Shown: positions 49,401 to 62,863 of the stretch, piece after piece
Layout of the letters: every line of letters starts with the position of its first letter
Numbering within the stretch: position 1 is the stretch's first letter
Assembly (NCBI GenBank): GCA_034509925.1
Contig: CM067532.1
Location: 8,303,180 to 8,367,179, forward strand
Reading direction: 5' to 3'
DNA length: 64,000 nucleotides
Origin: Hirudinaria manillensis
Taxonomy: Eukaryota; Annelida; Clitellata; Hirudinida; Hirudinidae
Made by a program: the position numbers and the translations under genes
The notes under the pieces: generated by a model
Seen by the model: the letters and a program-made list of their open reading frames with translations, nothing else
Database searches by the model: none
Told to the model about the DNA's origin: nothing

Positions 49401-52400
49401 GGAGAAGAAGGAATACTCCGGTCTCGGGAATGGAGGCGTGAGTTTGTACGATTGATTTTCCAGAAAAATTTCTGAATGGAATTGTGGCAGACGATCTTTT
49501 GAACGGTTAATTATGAATTTCAGATAATTAATTAATTTGTAATTGTTTAATAATTAATTCTCATTAATTAACGAGAGTTAATTAATTCCAGATAATTAAT
49601 TAATTTTTAATTAATGAGAGTTAATTAATTAATATTAATATTACCTGTTGTCTAATTTATTACGTCAGATAAATCATGCCAGTCAGAGCAATCTTTCAAT
49701 GGAGTTCAGCGTGAAGGAATTGTATGCGATCGAGGAAATACATTCGGACAGGCAGCTCTTCAAACTGGTTGTTGGGTTGGCAGTCGATTCTTCTCGATTG
49801 AGTCCTTGAAAATATTAATTTAATTAATTTTAATTTTAAATGTTCTTGGAAATATTTAATAATTAATAATATTTAATAATATTTAATAATTAATATTATT
49901 TGATAATATTTAATCGTTGAAAATCTATGAAAATGTTGTTTCAATTTTAATTTTGAATTTATCGAGCAAATTTTTATTTTATATAATTTAAATGACGTTT
50001 TCAACTGATTTTCAATTAATCTTAAGGTCCCTGTGTCCAACCATTTATGGTCACGAGGTTTGTTTTATTAAAACTTTATATTGAATTAATTTCTTTTTTA
50101 ACAGTTAAATTAGTTAAAGTTAATGGATTAGCTATTCAGACAGGCACTAAATTAGAATTATTATTATAATTATATATAATAATAATAATTGTTAAAAATA
50201 ATTTTATATAATGAAATAAAATCAAGGTTATTGTTTTAATAATATTTAATATTGCTATGAAAAATCATGTCTTGAAGATGGTCAAAGCAGGTCTGGTGTT
50301 GGCCTTGTTTGGCGGAAGTCAAAGATTTGTGGATGACAAGGTACTTGCTTCTGATGTCCTTCTGTTTGTTATCCAATGACAGCCTTTGTTTATTTATTTA
50401 CGAATATAAGTTTTCGTTAATTAGTATGCACGTACTTGGTTAATATTAATTAATTAATTAATTAATGTTCCCATCCAATCAGAATGGAGTACCTATAAGG
50501 GGCGATCCTCATCTGCTTATAGTTGGAGATCCTGGTTTGGGGAAAAGCCAGGTGAGGATTTGATGTTATTATTATTAGTTATGTCATGCAAGTGATGTTA
50601 TGTCATGTATTTCAGATTATTTTATAACAATTTAGTGTTTTATTAATTTAAAGTAGATTTTAATATATTTTTGTTATTATTATTGATAATATGAAATAAT
50701 AAAATCGTCGTCAAGTTAATGTTTTAAAATTTAATTTCCCGATCGAACCAGATGCTCCAATGCGTTTCAAACCTCGCTCCGAGAGGTGTTTACGTCTGCG
50801 CGCACACGTCCACCACTTCCGGTCTCACCGTGAGATTTTCTTGTTAAAATTAATTAAAATTAAATTAATATTTAATTATTGGCTCCACTATCAAATGGAA
50901 AAAAAATTCAAATTAGACAAATGGCTAATATGTAACAATTGATGGTCAATACTTTTTTTTCTTGGTTGAGGTTGATTCATGATTGATTCTTGGTTTGATT
51001 GATTCATGATTTGATTGGTTAATGATTGATTCAATCAATGGTTGCTCCACTCCAGGTGACCCTGACAAGAGAATCAGGTGGAGGAGGCAACGTCCTTGAA
51101 GCAGGAGCCTTGGTGCTGGCAGATCAGGGATGCTGTTGTATTGATGAGTTCGATAAACTGGGGAGCAATTATCAGGCACTGCTTGAGGCCATGGTTTGTG
51201 TTTTATTAATAATTAAAGTATAAATAGTATAATAATTATTAATTATAATAATAATATAATAATAATAGTTAAATATAGTAGTATAATATAAATTATTATT
51301 AATATTATTTTTCACTTAATTGGGTAGTGTCATCATCAACCAAAGGATAATCTGATATCCTGACATTGAAACTTGAATAAGTTTGAGGAGTTTGAATTGT
51401 TTGAATTAAACATCGTCTTGTTTATAATTTAGGAGCAACAAACTCTGAGCATCGCAAAGGCAGGTGTCGTTTGCAGGTTTGTTGGGATGTTTTCATGAAA
51501 TGTTTTGTATTGTTTTCATTAAGTGTATTGTATTTTGTTTTGTATTTTGTATTGTTTTCATTAAGTGTATTGTATTTTGTTTTGTATTTTGTATTGTTTT
51601 ATTGTCATAGGTGGTGTAGTTTCAGCTGTAATTGGCTGGCATAATATACTGCACATAATTAAATTTGTATTCTTTATTATAGTGAAGGAGTTAACCTAAT
51701 AACCATTTATATTTAATTAATTTATTATGCGATTAATAATTATTAGTTAATTATGCGATTAATAATTATTAGTTAATTATGCGATTAATAATTATTAGTT
51801 AATTATGCGATTAATAATTATTAGTTAATTATGCAGTCTCCCGGCAAGAACGTCGATCATAGCAGCAGCGAATCCTTCTGGAGGTCATTACAACAAAGCC
51901 AAGACGGTTGCAGAGAATCTGAGGTTTTGAATCGGTTGACTTTTCAATCGCATTTTTGATCCGATTGAAGCTGTTGTGACTTGAATCGATTGATTGCATT
52001 GTTGTTATGATATTTTAAGTTATTAATTAATGAATTATTATATTATTAGTCGTTAAGTTGTTTAATATTCAAGTATTTAATCCAAATCATGAGAATGTCC
52101 TTTGGTTTTTTTTTAGGATGGGGAGTGCTCTACTTTCGAGGTTTGATCTGGTCTTCATACTTCTTGACCGGCCTGATGAGGTAGGATGATGATGATGATG
52201 ATGACGATGATGATGATGGCGATGGCGATGATGATGATGATGACGATGATGATGGTGATGATAACGATTACAATAATAACAATTATAATGCTAATGACAA
52301 TTGATGACCTCAGGACATGGATAGCAAGCTCTCAGAATATGTCATGTCACTCCATGCTGGAAAGTCGAGGTAATTATTTGTATTAAGAAATTATTTAAAA

Positions 52401-53374
52401 AATAATAAAACAACAAATATTAAACTTCATAATTTCTCCAGATCAACATCATCCTCAAAACTTTCGAGGGTGAGTAATTGATTCGGAATTTTATTTCTAA
52501 TTAATTAATTAATAATTAATCTAATGTAATCTAATTAATTAATAATTAATCTAATGAAATCTAATTAATTAATAATTATTCTAATGTAATATAATTAATT
52601 AATAATTAACCTAATGTAATCTAATTAATTAATTAATAAGTGACCTAATCTAATTAATTACTAATTAATCCAATGTAATCTAATTAATTAATAAATAATT
52701 AATCTGGTTAATTAATCTAACTAATTAAGAATTAAAATTCACAACTTTTATTAATGACTTTAGTCCTGTCCATGAGTTAATTTCTTTTTGTTCAATTTTC
52801 TTTGCTCACAGCTTTGCGGGAAAATGTCAGACGCCTCTTACATGGATCAACAGTCCGATGTTCCGCTCAGCGAACGACTGAAAGTTTCGAAAAATGAAAA
52901 CTTTGACCCGATTCCACCAGTTCTGCTCAGAAAAGTAGGTTAAGTTTTCAGCTTTCTGGTTCTGATTGGGCATTATATGTTTTATGTTGCTTTATGTGCT
53001 TGGATCAAATTCATGACCTGAAGGGTTGTATAGATTTATTGGTTTTTTTTACTAGTGGTTGTTTTATGTTGTGATTTCAAAATCATTTGGAATTCTTCTT
53101 GTAAAGTTTAAATTTAATCAAAGAATATGTTAAATAATTAGGCTAATAATTAGGTGAAATAAATTATGTAAATTATTGATGAATAAATTATTCACCCTTT
53201 GCAGTACATAGGTTATGCCAGGATGTACGTCCAGCCAAAGCTGAGTTCCAGTGCTGCTAACACTATAAAGGTAGATTTATAGCATCAGATTAAGGACATT
53301 TAAGCAGACTATTGTTTAACAATGATAAATTGCACGACCAACAATAACAAGGACAGTTATATGGTGCTGATGAC

Positions 53375-53406
<32 letters not shown>

Positions 53407-54712
53407 CGACGATGATGACGATTGCTTTGCCAGGAGTTCTACCTGGAATTAAGAAGGAAGCATCAGACGAGAGATTCGACCCCCATAACGACCCGACAGC
53501 TGGAGTCGCTCATCCGTCTAACGGAGGTGAACATGAATTAATAAATTAATTTATTCACGTTAAACATACGTTTGCTCAAGTAATTGAAGCTATTTAATAT
53601 TTATTTATGTTTAATATTTATTTTTGTGTTTGTGCTGTGGCAGCAATTGTCGACTCTCATGAATATTTAAATGTTTTCCAGGCCAGGGCGAGGGTGGAGC
53701 TTCGGGAGGAGGCTACGGAGCAGGATGCGAGGGAGGTCATCGAGATTATGAAGCACAGGTCATTGGACAAATACCACTGCAAATCACCATCATTAGCATA
53801 ATCTATGATAATTTATGTTTACATTATAAATTAATATAAGTATTATTGAAATATACTGCATTGATTTTTTTTAAATGGATTTACAAAGAAGAATAATTGC
53901 TAATGCCAAAGAATGACATGTGATTGAGCATAAGTGACTTTATGATTGCACTCATGACTTAAAAGAACGTCATCAAGTCTGACATGATTTTTGTCCTGAC
54001 AGCATGGTTGACACTTTTTCGGATGAGTTGGGGATCCTGGATTTTCAAAGATCCCAGCACGGATCGGGAAGCAGCAGCAAGTCTCAGGTGAGCTGAGTGG
54101 AAAATGGCTCGTTTAAGTTTTTCATTCTGAATCTGGAAAGTTTCTGATTTTTCCAAGAATTAAAATTAAATTATTTAATTTTGAGATTTCTGAAATATTC
54201 TTTTTATCTATTTATTTATTTATTTTTTATTTCGTTATATTTTTATCTATTTATTCATTTATTTTTTATTTTGTTAAAGGCCAAGAAATTTATTTCTCTC
54301 CTGCAAAGATCGTCGAAAATGAATTCCAACAACTGCCTCTTCAACATGCAAGAGTTGAAAGAAATAATGAAGGTTTGTTGCTTGTTGTTGTGTTTCCTTT
54401 GTGATTCGTGAGTCACTGTTATATTTAAATAAAGATAATAAAGTTAAATTATAATATAAAATATTAAATTATTTTTAATTCAATCAGTTTCAAAATATTA
54501 AGAATTAAAGTTATATTTCACATATTTAAAAGTCCCTGAAGTAATTATTTTAAAAGTTAATGTGGAAAATTAAAATAAAAACCAAAGTTTGTGTTTAGGT
54601 CGGAGGGATAGTAGTTAAAGATTTCGAGACTTTTATCACTTCACTCAACGATCAGGGATTCCTGCTCAAGAAAGGACCCAAGTTGTATCAGTTGCAAACC
54701 ACTGATTATTAG
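46449..54712 (+). CDS. MCM8: DNA helicase MCM8
   Basis: Thirty exons: join(46449..46629, 46694..46813, 46982..47064, 47187..47247, 47336..47424, 47539..47674, 47848..47948, 48088..48129, 48478..48566, 48855..48937, 49107..49175, 49304..49437, 49669..49775, 50027..50057, 50278..50340, 50483..50551, 50752..50829, 51056..51193, 51433..51476, 51837..51923, 52117..52180, 52314..52369, 52442..52469, 52812..52934, 53205..53270, 53434..53526, 53682..53758, 54003..54087, 54280..54372, 54599..54712), 867 residues, all phases consistent. The Gly/Arg-rich N-terminus is typical of MCM8. Zinc-binding cysteines (CNLCHDV, CSDATHC), Walker [10 protein letters not shown], Walker [10 protein letters not shown], arginine finger LLSRFDLVF and the C-terminal winged helix ([20 protein letters not shown]) are present. 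MCM8 works with MCM9 in homologous recombination, crosslink repair and meiosis. Confidence 0.95.
51727..51836 (+). repeat. 26-bp tandem repeat ending in an MCM8 splice acceptor
   Basis: Four units of TTAATTATGCGATTAATAAT plus six bases have ATGCGA at 51727, 51753, 51779 and 51805, exactly 26 bp apart. In the fifth position, 51831, the word becomes ATGCAG, which is the acceptor of exon 20 (starts 51837). Confidence 0.9.
52186..52265 (+). repeat. (GATGAT)n array in MCM8 intron 21
   Basis: ATG-type triplet repeat with GAC and GGC interruptions, starting six bases after the splice donor at 52181. Confidence 0.8.
52498..52735 (+). repeat. Imperfect TTAATTAATAATTAATCTAA array in MCM8 intron 23
   Basis: Degenerate tandem copies of about 30-36 bp built on CTAATTAATTAATAATTAAT and CTAATGTAAT. 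It fills most of the intron between 52470 and 52811. Confidence 0.8.
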
Positions 54713-54735
54713 CTTCAATTGTTTCGAATTGTTGA

Positions 54736-54741
54736 AATAAA
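54736..54741 (+). terminator. Polyadenylation signal of MCM8
   Basis: AATAAA 24 bp after the MCM8 stop codon, followed by further overlapping AATAAA words. The convergent neurophysin gene ends about 240 bp downstream. Confidence 0.5.
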
Positions 54742-54984
54742 TAAAAAAATAAAAAATAAATAAAAGAAATTGATGTCTTGTTCTTGCAAGAGCGAACCAA
54801 ATAGTGACAAAGTGGTTTATTATTTAAGAATTTTAAGTGGTTTCCTAAGACAATATTGTTCGTAAGTGAATTTTATGCCTTTAGTTCAATAATTATTTAG
54901 TAAATCCAATAATTAATTTAAGTCAATTATTGTGGCTGCAAGTTTGAAAATTGTTCGCATCTTCGCTCCAATAATTTCCAGGGT

Positions 54985-55884
54985 TCACTGATTCATTGAG
55001 CAGTCTCTGTCCAGGTGGCACGATCCTGCATTGGTGAGTAACGAGTTACAATTGCGAGTTACGACGAGAGTTACAATTCTTATCTTCGCTAATTAGCCAA
55101 TAAGAGGGCTAAGATGCTTGACAATTTATAAGGTTTTGTTAAGTTTAAGGTTCAAATGTCACCGCTAAATTGGCGGAAAAAGTTGTACCGAGAGGTCCAA
55201 CCCACCTTTGTCCTCGCAACAGACTCCTCGTGTCACGCAGATTCCTGATCCATTGTCTCCACAAGTTTTTCCTCTGACGAAGCACGGAGTCGGAATGAGA
55301 TTCTCATCGCGGCACGAGCTCGTAATTTCTCGATCAGAGAAGCATCCGTAGTTTTCCAGGCAACACAAGTCCGCAGATACGCAGGTGCCCGTAAAGTGTT
55401 CCCCCGACAGTTCCAGAGTGCACGTAGGGCACTGGAATTTCAATTTTACAATTCAGGATTAAAGTCTTATTGAGTATTAAGTTATTGACGGAATAAGAAT
55501 AACTCGTGGCTTAGGCTCATGCATAATCATTATATAGGTTTATTAATATTTATGGTATAAAATGCATGATGCAATCGTTATGTTTATTTCGTAGCTGGCA
55601 GGTAACATTATAATATTTTTTTTCTTTAAACAAATCTGTAACATTTAGTCAGGGTCATGCAGTCAAGGTCAGTTGATTAATTAATTAGTTAATTAATCGG
55701 TTATTCTCATTGACTGAGTTCACTCGAGACTCCTTACCTTACGAGGTCCACTGGTGAAATACTCGACGAGGGATCTTTTCTTTCCGCCGAGAGGACAATT
55801 CCTTATGAAGCAGGCCTCAAAGGCCACCATGGAAACTGCCATCAGGAACAGAGTGCTATACGAGAAGAGGCTGATCACATGCAT
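54985..55884 (-). CDS. Vasopressin/oxytocin-type (conopressin-like) preprohormone-neurophysin
   Basis: Three exons: complement(join(54985..55025, 55206..55431, 55738..55884)), 137 residues. The start at 55884 is ATG (the frame opens earlier only with GTG). A hydrophobic signal peptide (SLFSYSTLFLMAVSMVAFEA) precedes the nonapeptide CFIRNCPLG, then G and KKR for amidation and cleavage, as in all family members. A 12-residue spacer precedes the neurophysin domain, which has the canonical 14 cysteines: CPTC, GTC, LCC, YGC, SSC, TPC, KTC, GIC, VCC, GSC, RDC. The tiny last exon supplies the final two. Position 4 is Arg, as in conopressin, while position 8 is Leu, as in oxytocin. The peptide would act through a rhodopsin-family GPCR; its physiological role cannot be told. 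Confidence 0.95.
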
Positions 55885-55986
55885 ATCGTTGCTTTTGGTC
55901 ACTAGACTTAGTTGAACCTTTGAACTTGCCCAGACCAGAGATTGGCTATGGATATGCTAAGCGACATCCTCGGGAGAGTTGGAATG

Positions 55987-55994
55987 TATTTATA
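55987..55994 (-). promoter_or_regulatory. TATA box of the neurophysin gene
   Basis: TATAAATA on the minus strand, about 105 bp before the start codon. It would place transcription start near 55960 and give a 5' UTR of about 75 bases. Neuropeptide genes commonly have such strong core promoters. Confidence 0.65.
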
Positions 55995-56365
55995 GAGGAG
56001 TTTTATCTCATCTGACGATCATATTGAAAAGGCAAAAGTTTTTTTCCTTAATTGATACTTATCAATTTATTGGACTTGTGACAGGAAGGTAACTCCTTCT
56101 CAAGTCACGAGTGATTGCAAAGGATTTTCGCCGCATTTTTCACCACAAGAAAAAGCTAAAAATACGACCGTCAGCCAATGATCTGAGCAATTTCGTGAGG
56201 ACTTTAAAGACATTCAACGAAGCGTGTAGCATACCTGAACCGAGCAGCTGTTGAAGGCATTTCAATGCTCGACACGATTTTTGCAGTCCTCGCAGAATTG
56301 TATCTCGCTCGATTGTAGAATATTTTCTCACTTTTTAATAAATTTATTTTAGTTGACAAAGTCGA

Positions 56366-59300
56366 ATGTATTCAAATTTAGAACTTTTAAGAATCAACCA
56401 GACGGGTCTACCGAGCCAGCCGCATCTAGGGCAGAATCTGACTTACCACTCGGCCACTCCGAATGCATATCCTTTGGGAGGAATCTTCCAGCCGATCCAG
56501 CAGACCGCTCAACCGGTCTCGGCTTTAGTCCACGTTGGAAGAAATCCGGAGAACCACGGGAGAAGCATCTTTTGCCACAGCCATGCCACCGTCGTGAATG
56601 CAAACGATTCTCGCAGGAATGGAAAGTACTTGACCCCGAGCGAAGCTCAAAATCTCTACTCGGCGAATACCTTTCCTCGCTTGAGCGAACCTAGAATCAG
56701 TTACGACATGTCTCCGGTGGCGACCTACAGTGGCCTGCCCACCGTAACCAGAGTTGGGTGCAACCTCAATGGAGACTGTGGCTCTACCTTACCCACTGTA
56801 AACCATCAGAACCACTCACTGCCGACTCAGGGGAAATCCATTCAGAATTCTCGAAAATTCGTTTTTCCACACATCACCCTGAGACGGGATAGCTCTCCAT
56901 CCGTGGTTAACAAAGCTGCAATAAATCAGATCCATATCAAAGAAGCTGGAAAAATAAAGAAGGTAAACTAAATACTATTTATGGTATTAATGTAAGCATA
57001 GAATAATTATTTAAATAACTTTTATTATAATAAATTTTATTATAATATTGTTTTATTGCACGTAATTATTTAATGTTAACATGTTATTAATTGTGTTATT
57101 ATTATTATTATTATTGAAGAATAAGGAATTATTAATGAATTTACAAATAGCTCAAATGAAATTATTTTTTTAAATCTTTTGCTAAGAACTCCTTAAGATG
57201 TATTCGATCAATATTCTTTTCTAATTGCTATAGTTAGATATATTTATTATTATGAATACATTATAATAATTTATCATGTTATATTCATTTCAGCAAGCTG
57301 TCAAACTACCTCCTGGTTGTACTGGCCTAATAAACCTCGGTAACACGGTGAGTGGGAGTTTTTGATTGGCAAATGAGGATGTTGAATTATTCATGACTCT
57401 GAATTATACACGAGGGTAAAGTAGGTGCTAATAACCCCCTAAACGCGGAAGAAGGGAATGTTTTAAAAAGAGTTAGAGAGAGAGAGAATAGGACGACTTG
57501 AGCGTTAATTAGCCCCATAGTATCACATCTATAGTATCACACCCCTTAGTATCACATCCACAGTGGATATCCACTGTGAATCCACACTATCACATCCGCA
57601 CTATCATCACAGGGCATTATGAAATGAAATGAAATTTAATTTTCAAAGTTTTTGGTCAAAGGGTATCATTACTTGTTTAGTAAGAAATTGGGACACTGGA
57701 TTATATCATTGCGATAGGTCATTAAAAATTTGTCTTTAAATTATGGATAATTTATAAAATAATATTAAAAATTATGAATTAAATTATAACAAGGGATATT
57801 ACAGTTGCCATAAATTCACAAAATTCATCTTAATACTAAACAACTTAAACAACAATATCCGAAGCACTTAAAGAAATACATTCGACAGGATGGCTAAGAC
57901 AGACATACAATGATACAATGGCCACAATGACGCTTCAATGCCTTCATTTAAAAATCGTATTTTTTTTACTTCAAATGACTTCAAATGATTTATGATTGAA
58001 TTTATGTCCGTATCGAGGCTTTTCACAAAGCTTTCACCTCTCTAAAGACAGGGCAATCAAACAAAAATTAAAAAAAAAATTAAAGCAAATAAACTTAATA
58101 TTAATTATAATCTCGTTAATAATTCATTAAAATCATGAATAAATTAATGAAAAAATGTTCTCAAACCGTCGAAACAGTGCTACATGAACAGCGTCCTCCA
58201 ATGTCTGAGCCACACAAAAGTCCTGCTGGAATATTGTTACCGTCAGAAATCAAAGACGAACAAAGGCAGACTGGCCAACGGTTGGATTGTGTTTTCGGTG
58301 TGGCTTGGATGTTGGACAAGCGACAGGCGCTAGACAACTCAAAGGAGATCTTTAGTATCTTACCCACCCTAATCTCACTCATTCCCCAACCTGTTCTTAC
58401 CAAGACACTGCCATAATCCTATTCACCCCAACCTAGAACCACCCAAGACCCTACTCTATTTCCTATCCGAGTGGTCTTTTGCCTGTCACTTGTCCATGTA
58501 CCGCGTACTATCGTATCACTACCTTACCATGGTTGATTCGTTAGTTGGCTGATGTTCATTAGCATATCGTGAATATTGATGTCATGTTATTGTTATGCTA
58601 TCTACAGTTAGTTACTTTGGTCTGGTGTGTGAGTCATATTTCGTATTCTGGTTTTTTTGTGGATCACACAAGAACCGAAGGTAAACAAGTTTAAGGAGAA
58701 TGCTTGAGAATTTGATAGAGTAGGACTGACATAGTTATTGTTGTTGAACTTGTATTTGTTGGTGTTGCATGTTGTTGGTGCTGTATGTTTGTGTCGGTGT
58801 TGTTGTATTTGGTAGTGTTGTACTTGTTGTTGACAACTCACAGCATGTTGTTGTTATTTGATAATATTGTAATGTATGGTTTGTTGTGTCTGCGCTCGGA
58901 GCGGCCTCTTTAAGTATCGTGATTCATTATTTGGTCGCCAAAGCGCTGAATGCCATTCATTCAAATTCATTCACTTGAAATAAATTTGTTAATTAATTCT
59001 TTTTTTATACAGAATTAATTAACGATTTTGTAACAATGTTTCATGTCTTATTTTTAAAACTTATTATTACCATCATGTTGCGATTCAAGTTATTAAGATT
59101 ATAATACGTAATTATAAAATAACAATATTTTCATTTAAAACTAATTAATAATAATTATAATAAATAAATAAATAAATTTATTTAACTTATCTTAATAATT
59201 AATTAATTAATTAATTGGTCATGAAATAAACATTTCGACAAATATTTCCAGCCTTGGCCGACGTGTTCAAGCAGATGTGGTCAGGTGCAAAAGCATTCGA

Positions 59301-59640
59301 TCCTTCAGAATTCAGAAAGAAAATGCTGTCCACTATCAGTGGTTTTGATGACGATGCCTGGTTAGAGGGCATTAGCATAATATTATGCTAAATAAGTTAA
59401 ATTAAATATAATAATTTTAATAATAATAATAATAATAATGATAATAATAAAAAAATGGAGGAGAAGAAAACGAATAATGATAATAATAATAAAAATAAGA
59501 AAACAAATAATGATAATAATAATATAATATATAAATGTAATAATAAAAAAACATTATTAATGGTAATGATGATGGCAATGACACCGACTAACAATAGTAA
59601 TAATAATAATAATAAAAAAAATAACAGCGATAATAATAAT

Positions 59641-59723
<83 letters not shown>

Positions 59724-61176
59724 TAATAATAATAATAATCATCGCCTTTTTCTATTCGACGCAAACAACTTTCCAAAACAATGTCGCTTCCTTGGAAACG
59801 ACGGACTGATTCCACCGGATGTGGAAATCAATAAAAAGACATTTTATTAGCAACCTTGAAATTTAATTTATTATCTTATTTTTGTAATTGTTTTCAATGA
59901 AACACTAAACCGCATTTAAGCTCCTTAACCCGATCAACATCGACGGTAACAGTTATTATTATTATTATTATTGTCATTATTATTATTATTTTTATTGTTA
60001 TTATTATTAAAAACTAAACGATAAAATTAATTAAATATTACATACCGACTCATCTTCCCTCCAGCCAAGAAGATGCTCAGGAGTTCTTGTTGTTGTTGTT
60101 GGAAGGTTTGCAGAGCGATTTGAAGAAGAAAAACTGCAAATCAAAGAATATTTCAATCAGACTCTACCCTCAGTGGTTCGTACCTCTGCGACGATAATAT
60201 TAATTGTTTAACAATAAAGTTAATAATATTTATAATAATAATAATAATAATCTTTTAACTAATAAATAGTAATAATAATTGTTCTGAAACGTTTAAAAAA
60301 AAACAATTTAGAACGAATTGAACTGCGCTCTTTTGACTTTTTTTATTCGAGAAAGAAGAGAACATCAAATATTTATCCTATTTTAAATATTTTTAATAAA
60401 TATCAAATTTATTCTTTTTAAAATAAATTTTGTTTTATTAAATTAAATTAATTAAATTAAATTTCATTACATTAGCGACGAAGTGGCCGATTCTGCCTGG
60501 AGCTTATTCCTACGCGCCGAAAATGGAATTGTTGTTGGTAAATAAATTATGATAATTATTATGCTTAAAACTATTTATAATGCATTTAGAGATCCATTTA
60601 GATTATCCAAATGCAATTAACATACAACATTAACATAATTAATCCTAATTAACATACAATTAATATTCAAATATTTTTTAAAACCAAATTAACATCGAAA
60701 TGATTAACATATTCAGACATCTTCATGGGTCAACAGAGAAGTTCGTTGACCTGTAGTTCATGCAACCACGTGTCCCACACCTTTGAACCTTCTCAAGGAC
60801 TGTCTCTGCCCATCCCTGTTTGTTCATGACGCCATCGATGACGTCGTCTATGTCATTACGTTGAAAAAAACTAAAATGAAGCCGTTGAGAATTAGTGAAT
60901 GATTTATTAATGAATTAATGGCTTAATTAGGCTTTAATAATGAAACTTAATGATGTTAAATAAGATTTTGATTTTAATATAAGCAAATAGAAGAATATTT
61001 AAGATTTAATTTTAATATAAACAAATGCAAACAAATAGAAACAAATACAAAACAATGTATGAAAACAAATTTCTCAACAGAAAGCCGAGAACGGCACCAA
61101 AGTGACCCTGTTGGACTGCCTGAGGCACTACTTTCATAAGGAAACTCTTGGAGGAGATGAAAAACCGGTTTTAATT

Positions 61177-61246
<70 letters not shown>

Positions 61247-61892
61247 TAATAATAACAATAATAATAATAATAATATTTAGGCATAATAATAATAAATTAA
61301 ATAGCAATAATAAATTATTTTGTAAATTATCATAACTGTAAACTATTTGAATAATCTTACAAATCAAAAATATTTTGGCAGCATTTCAATTTCTCCTAAA
61401 ACCCAAATACCTAATTAATAGTTAACTTAATAAACTAATTAATTATTCATGAGATGATGTTTATTAATTACGTCAGGCCTGCAGCAACTGCAAGAACAAA
61501 AGCGACGCCACGAAGCGATTGTCGATGCAAAAGTTTCCGAAAATATTCATCATTCGTATCCTTATTTGATTTGATTTAAGAATAAATTTAATATTATTAT
61601 ATTTAATATTGTTATATTTAATATTATTATATTTAATATTGTTATATTTAATATTATTATATTTAATATTGTTATATTTAATATTATTACATTTAATATT
61701 GTTATATTTAATATTGCTATATTTAATATTATTATATTTAATGTTATTATATTTAATGGTCACTGGAACCTATTTTAAGAGTAACTGATTCGTAATTTCA
61801 AATTAATAATTTATTAATAAATAAATAAGAATTTCATTACGAACTTTTCTCTTTTTTATAAACTTTTTGGCACAATCAATTGCAAATGTATT

Positions 61893-61960
<68 letters not shown>

Positions 61961-62195
61961 TATAATTATAATAATAATTATAATAATTATAATAATAATA
62001 ATAATAATAATTATTATTATTATTAATAAATATTTTCTTCATCTCCATATTTTCGACTTAACTTTGGAACCAAAGAACTGAAAAGATTTTCCAGCAATTC
62101 CGAAGGTATGACGAAAATGACGACACCTGTTCATTATCCTGTTCATAACTTGAACTTTAAAGAATTCGCCTATGTCAACGGTAGGTTGGCAAGTG

Positions 62196-62244
<49 letters not shown>

Positions 62245-62832
62245 ATTGTATTGTTATTATATTGTAATATTATAACAATAATAATATTATTATTATATTG
62301 TAATATTAGTTACTATAATAATAGTTACTATTAATTGGTAACAGCTGATTGATGTTACCATTTATTATGTTAATCATATTAATTATTCATTAAATGAGTG
62401 AATTATAAAACAAAACAATTTGTGACAATTATATATAATATAATTTGTGAAAATTTATTAATTCATTGTTAATTTGTATCGTAAACGCCAACATCAACAT
62501 CAACAACAACAACATTCATAACAACAACAACGTCAACAATAAACAACATTCATAACAACAACAACAACAACAGGGGCCTTAAGCGGATGTGAATAGATTA
62601 ACGTTTTTTTTAAAGGCCTGTCTTCATTGAATATCCGTGGCATTGTTATTGGCAAATATTTATTTAATTAATCATTAACAATTAAAATGCAAATAAATAA
62701 ATAAATAAATAAATAAGTAAATAAACAATAAACGAACAAATGAACAAAATTGTTAAATCTAAAAGCTCTACATAATAATTTATTAATTTATGAAATAAAT
62801 AAGGTATTTATTACTAGTAATAATAATAATAA

Positions 62833-62863
<31 letters not shown>

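Noticed and set aside
56353-56694. Second plus-strand frame overlapping the USP first exon
   Set aside because: It begins with TTG, has no domain and is out of frame with the USP exon that splices into the catalytic core.
59455-59850. Poly-Asn frame on the plus strand and poly-Ile frame on the minus strand
   Set aside because: Both are translations of the (AAT)n microsatellite in a USP intron.
61473-61763. Minus-strand frame with NIKYN repeats
   Set aside because: Translation of the 15-bp minisatellite; it overlaps a USP exon in antisense.
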